Assembly (NCBI GenBank): GCA_965660815.1
Contig: CBFIBG010000005.1
Coordinates: 110,933 to 174,932 of the forward strand
Direction: 5' to 3'
Source of the DNA: Glaciecola sp965660815
GTDB lineage: Bacteria > Pseudomonadota > Gammaproteobacteria > Enterobacterales > Alteromonadaceae
Length of the DNA stretch: 64,000 bases
The translations under genes and the position numbers were made by a program. Shown in pieces: positions 18,441 to 26,559 of this stretch (position 1 is the first letter of the stretch; every line of letters starts with the position of its first letter). The notes beneath the pieces were generated by a model. That model saw nothing but the letters and a program-made list of their open reading frames with translations. It ran no database searches and was not told the origin of the DNA.

Positions 18441-19628
18441 TTAATTAAGTATCTCGACCGTCAACGCAGTCGCTTCGCCTCCGCCAATGCATAGAGAAGC
18501 CAATCCTCTTTGCTTATTTTTTTGCTTTAACGCATGGAGCAAGGTAACCAAAATTCTAGCTCCTGATGCACCTATAGGGTGTCCTAAGGCGCAGGCTCCG
18601 CCGTGAACATTGACTTTAGATTGATCGATCTTAAGTGTGTTCATAGCCAGCATTGTAACCATTGCAAATGCTTCGTTTATTTCGAACAAATCCACATCTT
18701 CTAATTCCCAACTAGACTTATCAAGTACTTTTTCAATAGCGCCTATAGGGGCGACTGTGAACTCTTCGGGTTTCATTGCGTGAGTAGCATGAGCGATTAT
18801 TCTTGCCATAGGCGTTAATCCATTTTGCAAGGCTGCTTGTTCTGACATAATTAGCATTGCGGCGGCGCCATCAGATATTGAGCTTGAGTTAGCCGCAGTG
18901 ACCGTACCGTCTCTAGCAAATGCGGGTCTTAATGCTGGGATTTTATCTATTTTAGCGTGTAACGGACCTTCGTCTGTATCAAATGTGGTTTCTTGCTTCC
19001 TAGTTTTGATTTTAACCGGCTCTATTTCACCTTTAAATAAACCGGCCTCTATTGCATGTTTGGCCTTGCCAAGTGATTCAATTGCAAAGTCATCCATCTG
19101 CTGTCTCGTTATTTTTTCCTTGTCAGCAGTTGTCTGCGCAAAGCAGCCCATTGCTTGTCCGTCATAAGCATTTTCAAGGCCGTCTAACATCATATGGTCG
19201 AGCGTTTGACCGTGTCCCATACGATAGCCAGCACGGGCTTTTGGCAACAAATAAGGAGCATTTGACATGCTCTCCATTCCCCCCGCAACGATAGCACTAG
19301 CAGATTTTGCTTTGATCATATCGTGGGCTAACATGACGGCTTTCATACCTGAGCCACATACTTTATTAATCGTTAATGCTCCGGCAGACAGGGGAACGTT
19401 TGCATATATAGATGCCTGTCTAGCTGGGGCTTGACCAAGGCCAGCGGGTAGGACACAACCCATGATCACTTCTTCAATTTGGCTTTTTTTAATTTTGTCT
19501 GTTACAGCCTGAATGGCTATGCCTCCCAAGTCGGTTGCAGAAACGGGCGACAACCCTCCCATAAAGCCTCCCATTGCTGTCCTTTTTGCTTCTACTATGA
19601 CTACTGAGTTTTTATTGGAATTTGTCAT
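18441..19628 (-). CDS. phaA: Acetyl-CoA acetyltransferase (biosynthetic thiolase)
   Basis: Condenses two acetyl-CoA to acetoacetyl-CoA, the first step of PHB synthesis. The acyl-accepting cysteine is Cys91 in KVCGSGMKAVM. The thiolase signatures FEINEAFAMV and GGACALGHPIGASGARIL supply the catalytic His and the second Cys. An in-frame ATG at 19637 exists, but AAGGT sits only about 2 nt before it and about 11 nt before the ATG at 19628, which I choose (395 residues). The gene is divergent from the PHB synthase gene, supporting a role in PHB synthesis; an atoB-like degradative use is possible in the reverse direction. Confidence 0.9.
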   Translation of the reverse strand: MTNSNKNSVVIVEAKRTAMGGFMGGLSPVSATDLGGIAIQAVTDKIKKSQIEEVIMGCVLPAGLGQAPARQASIYANVPLSAGALTINKVCGSGMKAVMLAHDMIKAKSASAIVAGGMESMSNAPYLLPKARAGYRMGHGQTLDHMMLDGLENAYDGQAMGCFAQTTADKEKITRQQMDDFAIESLGKAKHAIEAGLFKGEIEPVKIKTRKQETTFDTDEGPLHAKIDKIPALRPAFARDGTVTAANSSSISDGAAAMLIMSEQAALQNGLTPMARIIAHATHAMKPEEFTVAPIGAIEKVLDKSSWELEDVDLFEINEAFAMVTMLAMNTLKIDQSKVNVHGGACALGHPIGASGARILVTLLHALKQKNKQRGLASLCIGGGEATALTVEILN

Positions 19629-19637
19629 AAAAAACAT

Positions 19638-20118
19638 TACCTTAATCTTAGTTTGCTAGAGTTTATTTAAATTAACATGAAGTAAATGTATCATCTAGTT
19701 TTGTTAACTTATAAACGTTAAAGAATCCTTTGTTAATACTTTGATAGGTGCATGAAAGTTGTGGGTTTAAGACGTTAGATACGTCTTCTAGCTCCATTTT
19801 TAAGCTATACATATTTGCGTTTGTACCATGCCAGGTTGCGCCAAACGCTCACAATTTTCCTGATAAAATTATCGGACGATTTATCCTGCTACAATGGTCG
19901 CAAAAGATAGACAAGTTTTCACTTGAGGCATAATCTATAATGATAATAAGTTATTTTAATATTGCATCTTTTTAACTGACACTTTATAAGAAGTTAATGC
20001 CGTAAGTTGCAGCCAGTTGGCGCATTAAGTCAATATAAAAATGTCTTAATAAAACGATCAAATTTAAATTCTACTTTTCATTTAATATTGTATTAGTAGT
20101 AAAAAACGGGGATGGCTC
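19638..20118. promoter_or_regulatory. Divergent control region between thiolase and PHB synthase genes
   Basis: This is 481 bp that must hold the promoters of both genes. It contains the inverted repeat AAGACGT-5-ACGTCTT at 19769-19787. A short open frame at 19748-19933 has no family resemblance or ribosome binding site and is not called. No exact copy of the 15-bp repeat found before the phasins is present; only isolated TTGCA text (around 20007) was seen. Confidence 0.5.
19769..19787. promoter_or_regulatory. Inverted repeat, possible operator
   Basis: AAGACGT (19769-19775) and ACGTCTT (19781-19787) form a perfect 7-bp inverted repeat around TAGAT. It lies about 140 bp upstream of the thiolase start and 330 bp upstream of the synthase start. 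No T tract follows, so an operator is more likely than a terminator. The regulator is unknown. Confidence 0.35.
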
Positions 20119-21903
20119 ATGGGTACTGATGAAAACGAAGTTTTGGCATATATAGATAAGTATGCTTCTATATTTAATGCAATGGCACACGATGTGTTGC
20201 ATCGAAGCTTATCCGATCAAAGTGACCAATCTGACATCTCTGGGTTATTTAATCCGGGTAAATTAGCCAGTCTTATCAACGGCGACATAAAAGTAGACTC
20301 AAATAAACTAATACAGCAACAAATGGAGTATATGCAACAGCAAACTCAATTATGGCAAGAAGCTAGCAAAGCCATGTTGCAAAAAGATTCTGCTGAAGCG
20401 AAACCAAAAGAAAAGTCTAAGGATAGACGTTTTTCTCATGACGAGTGGTCGCAAAATCCATTTTTTACTTATATTAAAGAGTCTTATTTATTAAATGCGA
20501 ATATGCTCAATAATATGGTAGATGCAATTGAATTCAGTGATAATAAGACGGCTCAACAAGCCAAGTTTTTTACTAGGCAGTACATAAACTCACTTTCTCC
20601 CACCAATTTTGTACTTACTAACCCTGAAGTATGTGAAGAAGTGATAAAAAGTAAAGGGCAAAACTTAGTCAAAGGTATGCAAAATTTTCTAGAGGATTTA
20701 GAAAATAGTCCGTTGGAAGCATTTAAAATGCGTCAGACCGACAGCGATGCGTTCACATTAGGTGAGAATCTTGCAAAAACTCCGGGTAAAGTAGTCTATC
20801 AAAATGAGTTGATTCAACTAATTCATTACAAGCCCACCAAAGCTCAAAACTATGAAGTGCCTGTGCTATTTGTACCGCCCTTCATTAACAAGTATTACAT
20901 ACTAGACATGGATGAACGCAAATCAGCGGTTAAGGGTCTATTAGATAATGGTTATTCAGTATTTATGATTTCGTGGGTTAACCCTACGTCAGAACTAGCG
21001 GATAATGACTTTACTGATTATATGCGAAAAGGGCCAATCGCAGCTATTGAGCAAATTAAGGAAATTACAGGTAAGGGTAAGGTTAATATCACCGGTTTTT
21101 GTGTGGGTGGAACCTTATCTTCTATGACCACAGCGTATTTAAGGGCGATTGGAGACGAGTCTGTGGCGTCACTGACTCTTTTAACTACCTTATTAGATTT
21201 TAGTGAGCCAGGTGAAGTATCCAATTACTTTTCTGAAGATATGCTACAACTCATCGAAAAAAATGCAGAAATTAAGGGTGTATTTGATGGCCGTATCATT
21301 GGAATGAGTTTCAGTCTGTTAAGAGAAAATAGCTTATTTTGGTCATTCTTCATCGATAACTATTTAAAAGGTAAAGATCCTGCGCCTTTTGATATTTTAT
21401 ATTGGAACAGTGATTCAACCAATATTCCTTCATCATGCCTCAAACAGTATTTAAGAACTACGTATTGGGAAGATAAATTAAAAACGCCTGGTGCGGTAAC
21501 CATAGATGGAGTAGATATAGACCTAGCAAACATTGATGTTCCGGTCTATTTCTTGTCCACTGTTGCAGACCATATTGTGTTATGGCAAGGCGCCTATAAG
21601 GGCACCAAACTGGTGTCAGGGCCATGTCGTTTTGTGTTGGCCGGTTCAGGTCACTTGGCAGGAGTCATCAACCCTATTGAAGGCGGAAAGTATCCTCACT
21701 GGTTGAATGATGAACTACCTGAAACACCCGAACAGTGGTTTGAAGGCGCCAGTGAAAATGCCGGTTCTTGGTGGCCTGATTGGTATAACTGGTTATCCGA
21801 TGCGTCTGGCAATAAAGTTAAAGCTCCTCAACCGGGTAAAACTAAGTCCCACCCTAGCTTAATGGATGCACCTGGTACTTATGTATTAAAAAGGTTGGAT
21901 TAA
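20119..21903 (+). CDS. phaC: Class I polyhydroxyalkanoate synthase PhaC
   Basis: Polymerises 3-hydroxyacyl-CoA, mainly 3-hydroxybutyryl-CoA, on the granule surface. The lipase-like box GFCVGG carries the catalytic Cys328. The triad is completed by Asp484 (STVADHIVLW) and His512 (GSGHLAGVINP), with spacing like the Cupriavidus enzyme. The variable N-terminal 110 residues are glutamine-rich. The C-terminus has GSWWPDWYNWL, typical of class I. The length of 594 fits class I. A purine-rich GGGGATGG stretch precedes the ATG. It is divergent from the thiolase gene and followed by a terminator and phaR. Confidence 0.96.
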   Translation: MGTDENEVLAYIDKYASIFNAMAHDVLHRSLSDQSDQSDISGLFNPGKLASLINGDIKVDSNKLIQQQMEYMQQQTQLWQEASKAMLQKDSAEAKPKEKSKDRRFSHDEWSQNPFFTYIKESYLLNANMLNNMVDAIEFSDNKTAQQAKFFTRQYINSLSPTNFVLTNPEVCEEVIKSKGQNLVKGMQNFLEDLENSPLEAFKMRQTDSDAFTLGENLAKTPGKVVYQNELIQLIHYKPTKAQNYEVPVLFVPPFINKYYILDMDERKSAVKGLLDNGYSVFMISWVNPTSELADNDFTDYMRKGPIAAIEQIKEITGKGKVNITGFCVGGTLSSMTTAYLRAIGDESVASLTLLTTLLDFSEPGEVSNYFSEDMLQLIEKNAEIKGVFDGRIIGMSFSLLRENSLFWSFFIDNYLKGKDPAPFDILYWNSDSTNIPSSCLKQYLRTTYWEDKLKTPGAVTIDGVDIDLANIDVPVYFLSTVADHIVLWQGAYKGTKLVSGPCRFVLAGSGHLAGVINPIEGGKYPHWLNDELPETPEQWFEGASENAGSWWPDWYNWLSDASGNKVKAPQPGKTKSHPSLMDAPGTYVLKRLD

Positions 21904-22239
21904 ACGATAAAACACCAATATCGTTCTAACGTTAGAGTTTGGACAAATAATAAAAAGCGCGAAAATGAGTTCGCGCTTTTTTATTATTTAAGAGAGCCTT
22001 AGTCGCAAAATTAACAGGTCTCTTTTATTTTTCTATTTGAGCCTTGTGTTCTTTTCACAACATCTAATCTAATATAATTTCATGGGCAGTTCGCAATTTA
22101 GTTATGCGCTTAGCTGACTTTTGTGTATGATATTAATGTAGAATTAGACAATTTATGGGGTGGTAGTAAAGTTTGTAACCATCAACATATTAATTTTTGC
22201 ACTATTAGCACTGTGCTGATTACATTTTAGAGGCTGTTT
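21904..22239. other. Intergenic region between phaC and phaR
   Basis: This is 336 bp. It holds the phaC terminator at 21952-21982 and then A+T-rich sequence up to phaR. Just before phaR a small inverted repeat AGCAC-T-GTGCT (22207-22217) is visible; its position would suit an operator, but it is short. AGAGG at 22229-22233 is the phaR ribosome binding site. Confidence 0.5.
21952..21982 (+). terminator. Rho-independent terminator after phaC
   Basis: AAAAAGCGCGAA (21952-21963) pairs perfectly with TTCGCGCTTTTT (21970-21981) over 12 bp with a 6-nt loop, followed by T-rich sequence. It sits 48 bp after the phaC stop. It ends phaC transcription and implies that phaR has its own promoter. Confidence 0.9.
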
Positions 22240-22671
22240 TTGATTATTATAAAGAAATACCCAAATAGACGTATGTACGATACGACGCAAAGTAAATATG
22301 TCAATTTAGACTTTATAAAAAGTCTAATCAATGATCGAAAAGAGTTCCAAATCGTTGACTCGAAAACATCCAATGACATTACAAAATCTGTTTTGTTGCA
22401 AATAATTAGCGAATCAGAAAGTAACGAAAGTCAATCCTTGCTGACCGATGTATTGCTTAAACAACTTATTCGATTCTATGATACCGATATGCAAATTTTT
22501 GTTCGACAATACCTAGAGCAGAGCCTAGTTCAATTTATTGAGCAACAGGATAAGGTTCAAGGAATGATGCAGAATATGGTGAATAACAGTCCGATAGGCC
22601 TTTTTTCTCAAATGATGGAAAAAAATATTTCAGCATGGCAAGTCAATCCGAAAAATAAAAAGCAAGAATAA
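22240..22671 (+). CDS. phaR: Polyhydroxyalkanoate synthesis repressor PhaR
   Basis: DNA- and polymer-binding repressor that shuts off phasin genes until PHB granules titrate it away. The N-terminal domain IIIKKYPNRRMYDTTQSKYVNLDFIKSLI...FQIVDSKTSNDITKSVLLQII is the strongly conserved PHB/PHA accumulation regulator DNA-binding domain, and the second half matches the associated accumulation-regulatory domain (LIRFYDTDMQIFVRQYLEQSL). The start is TTG at 22240 with AGAGG 6 nt upstream. The length of 143 is short compared with many PhaR proteins (about 180). It lies directly upstream of the two phasin genes and their paired inverted repeats, its likely targets. Confidence 0.95.
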   Translation: MIIIKKYPNRRMYDTTQSKYVNLDFIKSLINDRKEFQIVDSKTSNDITKSVLLQIISESESNESQSLLTDVLLKQLIRFYDTDMQIFVRQYLEQSLVQFIEQQDKVQGMMQNMVNNSPIGLFSQMMEKNISAWQVNPKNKKQE

Positions 22672-22723
22672 TCAGACTCTTAGGTTAAATTTTCTTTAAT
22701 TTCCCCGATGCAAGCCCCTTAAA

Positions 22724-22738
22724 TGTTGCACTGCAACA
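22724..22738. promoter_or_regulatory. Candidate PhaR operator, copy 1
   Basis: TGTTGCA and TGCAACA form a perfect 7-bp inverted repeat around a single C. An identical copy begins 66 bp downstream. Known PhaR sites in other proteobacteria are TGC-rich dyads, and phaR is the adjacent gene, so PhaR binding is inferred. Confidence 0.65.
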
Positions 22739-22789
22739 AAAAAGTCCTTGATCTTATTTCAAAATCAACTATTATCTAGCTATACAAAA

Positions 22790-22804
22790 TGTTGCACTGC
22801 AACA
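22790..22804. promoter_or_regulatory. Candidate PhaR operator, copy 2
   Basis: Identical to the repeat at 22724-22738, with the same flanking A-rich bases. It lies 79 bp upstream of the first phasin ATG. Centre-to-centre spacing is 66 bp, near six helical turns, which would place both sites on similar faces of the DNA. Confidence 0.65.
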
Positions 22805-22883
22805 AAGCAGTTTGAACGGATAGCCAATTCTTTTTTCAAATGCTGCTTGTTAAATTTTTAAATTAACGAATGGGGAATAAATC

Positions 22884-23507
22884 ATGTTTAGCCAATTGAC
22901 AGAGCAAGTGAAAAAATCATCACAGCCTGCAAGCGACCTTTTCGCAGCTAACGTTAAAGCATTGCAAGCGGTATCAGAGCAGCAAACATCTTTGGTGTCT
23001 GGTGTGATCACTGATAGCGTTAAGCTACTTAAAGCGGTTAGTGAACAAACAGAAGTAAAGGGTATGTTAGCAGCGCAAAGCGTGTATGCTGAATCGGTAA
23101 GAGAGCGCTTAACTAGCACTTCTAAAAACACCTATGGTACTTTAAATTCAGTTAGCCAGCAAATTGCTGATGCAATGAAAACAAGTTTTGAGTCTGCTAA
23201 AGAAGCGGCAGAAACTGCCGGAAAAAGCATGGCAGCACCTGAAGCGAAGAAGCCTGCGCCAGCTAAGAAAGTTGCGACCAAAAAAACGCCAGCAAAAGCA
23301 GCGCCAGCAAAAGCAGAAACTGCATCTAGTGAAAAAGCTGAAGTTTCATCTAAACCAGTTCCTACTCTTAGCGCAGATAGCGTAAGGGCGACGAAGCCAG
23401 CTGCTAAAAAAGCACCTGCAAAGAAGCCTGCTGCGAAAAAGGCGGCGCCAAAAGCAGCGCCAAAAGCGGCAGCTAAGTCAGCGCCCAAAGCAGACGAAAA
23501 GAAATAA
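22884..23507 (+). CDS. Phasin with lysine/alanine/proline-rich histone-like tail
   Basis: PHB granule surface protein. The first 110 residues are amphipathic helical sequence typical of phasins (MFSQLTEQVKKSSQPASDLFAANVKALQAVSEQQTSLVSG...). From about residue 115 to 207 the chain turns into AKK/PAKKA/KPAAKK repeats, like histone H1 or the C-terminal half of Pseudomonas PhaF, which binds DNA and ties granules to the nucleoid. That function here is inference. There is no signal peptide. It follows the paired inverted repeats and is 38 bp upstream of a second phasin, suggesting one transcript under PhaR control. Confidence 0.85.
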   Translation: MFSQLTEQVKKSSQPASDLFAANVKALQAVSEQQTSLVSGVITDSVKLLKAVSEQTEVKGMLAAQSVYAESVRERLTSTSKNTYGTLNSVSQQIADAMKTSFESAKEAAETAGKSMAAPEAKKPAPAKKVATKKTPAKAAPAKAETASSEKAEVSSKPVPTLSADSVRATKPAAKKAPAKKPAAKKAAPKAAPKAAAKSAPKADEKK

Positions 23508-23545
23508 TTTTACTTTAAATACATTAAAACCTCGGAGATATTATT

Positions 23546-23893
23546 ATGTTAGACCAAATGCCAGAGCAAATTAAAGATTCAATGAAGCCTGTTACAGAGT
23601 TAGCTACTTTAAACCTAAACACTCTTCAAACACTTGCTGAAAAACAAAACGCTTTGTTTTCTACACTTTTAAGTGGTGGTGTTTCTTTCGCAGAAACTGC
23701 TAGCCAGCAAAAAGACGTGATGAGCCTTGCTGAAGCTCAAAAAGCTTATTTAGAGTCTTTACAAGAGACTGTGACTAATGCTGCTAAAGAAACTTATACT
23801 TTAGTTTCAGAAGCGCAAGCGAAAGCTGGCGAGATGATGAAAGCGTCTAGCGAAGAATTAACTGCTAAAATGACTGCGGCAGCAAAATCATAA
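23546..23893 (+). CDS. Phasin family protein, short form
   Basis: 115-residue helical protein related to the N-terminal part of the upstream phasin (MPEQIKDSMKPVTELATLNLNTLQTLAEKQNALFSTLLSGG, then KDVMSLAEAQKAYLESLQETV and TYTLVSEAQAKAGEMMKASSEEL). It has no basic tail. It likely coats granules and controls their number and size. CTCGGAGA lies about 8 nt before the ATG, a good ribosome binding site. It ends in a terminator at 23977-24028. The pair looks like an old tandem duplication in which one copy kept or gained the DNA-binding-like tail. Confidence 0.82.
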   Translation: MLDQMPEQIKDSMKPVTELATLNLNTLQTLAEKQNALFSTLLSGGVSFAETASQQKDVMSLAEAQKAYLESLQETVTNAAKETYTLVSEAQAKAGEMMKASSEELTAKMTAAAKS

Positions 23894-23976
23894 CAGATTA
23901 GTCTTAAAGGGCTTGTGCTAAATGCTCGCTTGTAGCAAACTACAGCACAGTTTTGGCCCTGTTGTTATCTGTTTTC

Positions 23977-24028
23977 AAAGCTTCAATCGGTTAGGACATT
24001 TTTGTTTTAAATTGATTGAAGCTTTTTT
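23977..24028 (+). terminator. Rho-independent terminator after the phasin genes
   Basis: AAAGCTTCAATC (23977-23988) and GATTGAAGCTTT (24014-24025) form a perfect 12-bp stem with a 25-nt loop followed by a run of T. It lies 83 bp past the short phasin gene and just before the depolymerase gene. Confidence 0.8.
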
Positions 24029-24084
24029 ATTCTCGTAGATGTCAACACGAGCTCACTAAATCACCTTGCATTATAGGAGTGATG

Positions 24085-25302
24085 ATGAATTATCAAGCAT
24101 ATGACTATCTAGCTAGAAGCGGACAAATAATGAGCGAAGGGTTTCGCTTAGTAAATGATGTAATATCACATCCAACCAACCCTTTCTCATATACGTGGAG
24201 TGGTAAAATTGCTAGTGCGACTCTAGAGACTGCTCTTCGAGTAACTCAAAGATATGATAAATTAGGTTTTAATATTGAATCCGTGGAAATAGACGGAAAA
24301 ACCGTAGGGTTGAATGAAGAAGTCGTATTAAAGAAACCTTTTTGTGATCTAATCCATTTCAATAGGGGGGGGCAAGTAGCTAAAGATAAAGTGCTCCTAG
24401 TCGCTCCATTGTCAGGTCATCATGCTACTTTGCTTAAAGGCACTGTCGAAGCATTATTACCTGAACATGAAGTGTACATTACGGATTGGTTAGATGCTAG
24501 AGAAGTTCCTCTGGAAGCAGGACCATTCACATTTGATTGTTATGTAAGTTACTTAATTGATTTTTTGAATCACTTGGGCCAAGACTCGCATATGATTGCA
24601 ATTTGTCAGCCGACGGTTCAAGCTTTAATCGCTACTGCAGTAATGGCAGAAGAGAAAAACCCAAATATTCCAAAATCTCTCATATTAATGGCTGGGCCTT
24701 TAGATACATCGAAGAACCCCACACGAGTAAACGAATTTTCTCACACTAGACCCATGAGCTGGTTCCGTAATGTTGCGATTATGAAAGTGCCAGTTGGTTA
24801 TCCTGGTCAGGGCAGAGAGGTGTATCCCGGCTTTATGCAGCTTGGTGGTTTCATTTCGATGAATAAAGAGACTCACTTAAAGAAACATCAAAAATATTTT
24901 CAGAATTTATTGTTTGGTGAACAAGAAGATGCGGATAGATTCAGAGCATTTTATGACGAATATATGGCTGTTTTGGATATGCCTGCTGAGTTTTATCTGG
25001 AAACTATAGAAAGAATATTTAAGAATAATGAGTTAGCGAATGGCACTATTACTTATAAAGGTAAACCAGTTAATTTTGATGCAATTACTGACACCGCTTT
25101 ATTGACATGTGAAGGTGCTGAAGACGACATATGCGGAATTGGTCAGACAGAAGCGGCGCAAGATATTTGTAAGTCAATACCCAAGCATATGAGAAAACAT
25201 CATCTCCAACCAGGTGCTGGTCATTACGGAATTTTTAGTGGCTCAATGTATCGCAAAAATATTCGGCCGTTGGTGACTGAATTTATAGATTCATATTCTT
25301 AA
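24085..25302 (+). CDS. phaZ: Intracellular poly(3-hydroxybutyrate) depolymerase PhaZ
   Basis: Mobilises stored PHB inside the cell. It has the features of the intracellular depolymerase family with a catalytic cysteine in place of serine: MIAICQPTVQAL carries Cys174, matching the CQP site of Cupriavidus PhaZ1. Other family text is PLSGHHATLLKGTVEALLPEHEVYITDWLDAREVPL and the terminal QPGAGHYGIFSGSMYRKNIRPLV with the catalytic His. There is no signal peptide. I start at ATG 24085, which has AGGAG 5 nt upstream; the frame is open further upstream into the terminator. 405 residues is usual. It is convergent with phaB and they share a terminator. Confidence 0.93.
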   Translation: MNYQAYDYLARSGQIMSEGFRLVNDVISHPTNPFSYTWSGKIASATLETALRVTQRYDKLGFNIESVEIDGKTVGLNEEVVLKKPFCDLIHFNRGGQVAKDKVLLVAPLSGHHATLLKGTVEALLPEHEVYITDWLDAREVPLEAGPFTFDCYVSYLIDFLNHLGQDSHMIAICQPTVQALIATAVMAEEKNPNIPKSLILMAGPLDTSKNPTRVNEFSHTRPMSWFRNVAIMKVPVGYPGQGREVYPGFMQLGGFISMNKETHLKKHQKYFQNLLFGEQEDADRFRAFYDEYMAVLDMPAEFYLETIERIFKNNELANGTITYKGKPVNFDAITDTALLTCEGAEDDICGIGQTEAAQDICKSIPKHMRKHHLQPGAGHYGIFSGSMYRKNIRPLVTEFIDSYS

Positions 25303-25342
25303 CATATTATTTTAAGGAACAAATGTTCCTGAAATAGACATA

Positions 25343-25377
25343 AAAAAACTCCCACAATTTATATTTGGGAGTTTTTT
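25343..25377. terminator. Bidirectional terminator between phaZ and phaB
   Basis: AAAAAACTCCCA (25343-25354) and TGGGAGTTTTTT (25366-25377) form a 12-bp perfect stem with an 11-nt loop. A/T tracts lie on both sides, so it can stop phaZ transcripts on the plus strand and phaB transcripts on the minus strand. Confidence 0.9.
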
Positions 25378-25416
25378 GTTAGAGCATACTTTGTTTACAA
25401 AGCATCGCTCTATTAT

Positions 25417-26139
25417 TTAGTACATGTGCTGGCCACCGTTTATTGACAGCGTAGAACCAGTGATGAAACCAGACTCATCGTCAACTAAAAAGGCAACGCT
25501 GTTAGCAATGTCTTCTGGTCTGCCCAAGCGTCCAACAGGTATTGTCTTAATTATTTTTGCCAATACATCTTCTGGAACAGCCCTTACCATATCTGTATCA
25601 ACGTAACCAGGTGCAATAGCGTTGACCGTAATGCCTTTGCCAGCTCCTTCTAAAGCAAGTGCTTTGGTGAAACCGTGAATACCAGATTTAGCTGCTGCAT
25701 AGTTTACTTGTCCGTACTGACCTGCTTGGCCATTTACCGAACCAACGTTAATGATTCTGCCGAAACCGCGTGCACGCATACCATCTATTACAGCGCGACA
25801 GGTATTAAAGCATGATGCTAAGTTAGTTTGTATAACAGCATCCCACTGTGCAAAGTCCATTCTATGCATAGTACCATCTCTAGTGATGCCTGCATTATTT
25901 ACCAGTACGTCTACCGAGCCATATTCTTCTTCAATTTTTTTGATTGCTGCGTTCGTTGCTTCAAAATCTGAAACGTCAAATTTACTTGTTGATATACCGG
26001 TTCTTTCAGTGAATTCAGCCGCTTTTGCATCATTACCACCATAGTTTGCGATTACGGTGTAACCTTTGTTTTTCAAAGTTGTGCTAATTGCTTCACCGAT
26101 GCCTCTAGTGCCGCCAGTTACCAATGCTACTTTTGCCAT
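25417..26139 (-). CDS. phaB: Acetoacetyl-CoA reductase PhaB
   Basis: NADPH-dependent short-chain reductase that makes (R)-3-hydroxybutyryl-CoA from acetoacetyl-CoA. The nucleotide loop is TGGTRGIGEAI. NNAG is at 81-84. The catalytic Ser134, Tyr147 and Lys151 lie in NVGSVNGQAGQYGQVNYAAAK, a sequence characteristic of PhaB. TRDGTMHRMDFAQWDAVIQTNL and the ending ITGSTLSINGGQHMY also match. The length of 240 is close to the 246 of the Cupriavidus enzyme. It is last on the minus strand, convergent with phaZ, and has its own 420-bp upstream region. Confidence 0.94.
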   Translation of the reverse strand: MAKVALVTGGTRGIGEAISTTLKNKGYTVIANYGGNDAKAAEFTERTGISTSKFDVSDFEATNAAIKKIEEEYGSVDVLVNNAGITRDGTMHRMDFAQWDAVIQTNLASCFNTCRAVIDGMRARGFGRIINVGSVNGQAGQYGQVNYAAAKSGIHGFTKALALEGAGKGITVNAIAPGYVDTDMVRAVPEDVLAKIIKTIPVGRLGRPEDIANSVAFLVDDESGFITGSTLSINGGQHMY

Positions 26140-26559
26140 TTTTAGTTCCTATTTTTTACAGATATTTTGATATTCAAACTACATCGAATCTAAGGTAAGA
26201 CCTTTAGAAACAATGAAATTTGTTGAGCGATTCTTACTGCTTACCATTAGATGGTATATTGAACAGGCATACACAATAATTCGACTTTAGTCGATTTGAT
26301 GAGAATGGACTTATAAAATGATTTTATATTTATGTAGATCAATCTTTTGGCAGAAAATAGTATGGGGGACTTTATAGTTGAGTAATAGTGTTCAATTGTT
26401 GCTATCTGGCGGTTTTTTTGTACTATTTAATTACTCGTGTAATTGTTATGGTGTTTATTGATTTGAATTCTCATTAAGCAAAGCATTCATTTTCATATCG
26501 CCAGACTACATTGTTTTAAAGTAGCCTAGCGGAATACCAGAAATTTCGATACTTTGATG
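26140..26559. other. Intergenic region upstream of phaB
   Basis: This is 420 bp between phaB and the 3-hydroxybutyrate dehydrogenase gene, both on the minus strand, so it should hold the phaB promoter. I see one inverted repeat, TCGACT-TT-AGTCGA at 26281-26294, about 140 bp upstream of the phaB start. No gene and no copy of the phasin-type repeat are visible. Confidence 0.5.

Noticed and set aside
18421..18446. Hairpin AGGTT/AACCT followed by TTTTAATT after radA
   Set aside because: The stem is only 5 bp and A+T-weak, so terminator status is not supported.
19748..19933. 62-codon open frame in the thiolase/synthase divergent region
   Set aside because: No ribosome binding site or family resemblance; it overlaps the inverted repeat and likely promoters.
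22207..22217. AGCAC-T-GTGCT dyad just upstream of phaR as an autoregulatory operator
   Set aside because: Only 5-bp arms and different from the phasin repeats; too weak to list as a site.
23132..23488. 118-codon Ala/Phe/Gly-rich open frame on the minus strand inside the phasin gene
   Set aside because: It is the antisense shadow of the AKK/PAKK repeat tail; composition is fully explained by that.
25315..25330. AGGAACA-AA-TGTTCCT inverted repeat after phaZ
   Set aside because: Short loop without a T tract and located between the stop codon and a much stronger terminator; probably incidental.
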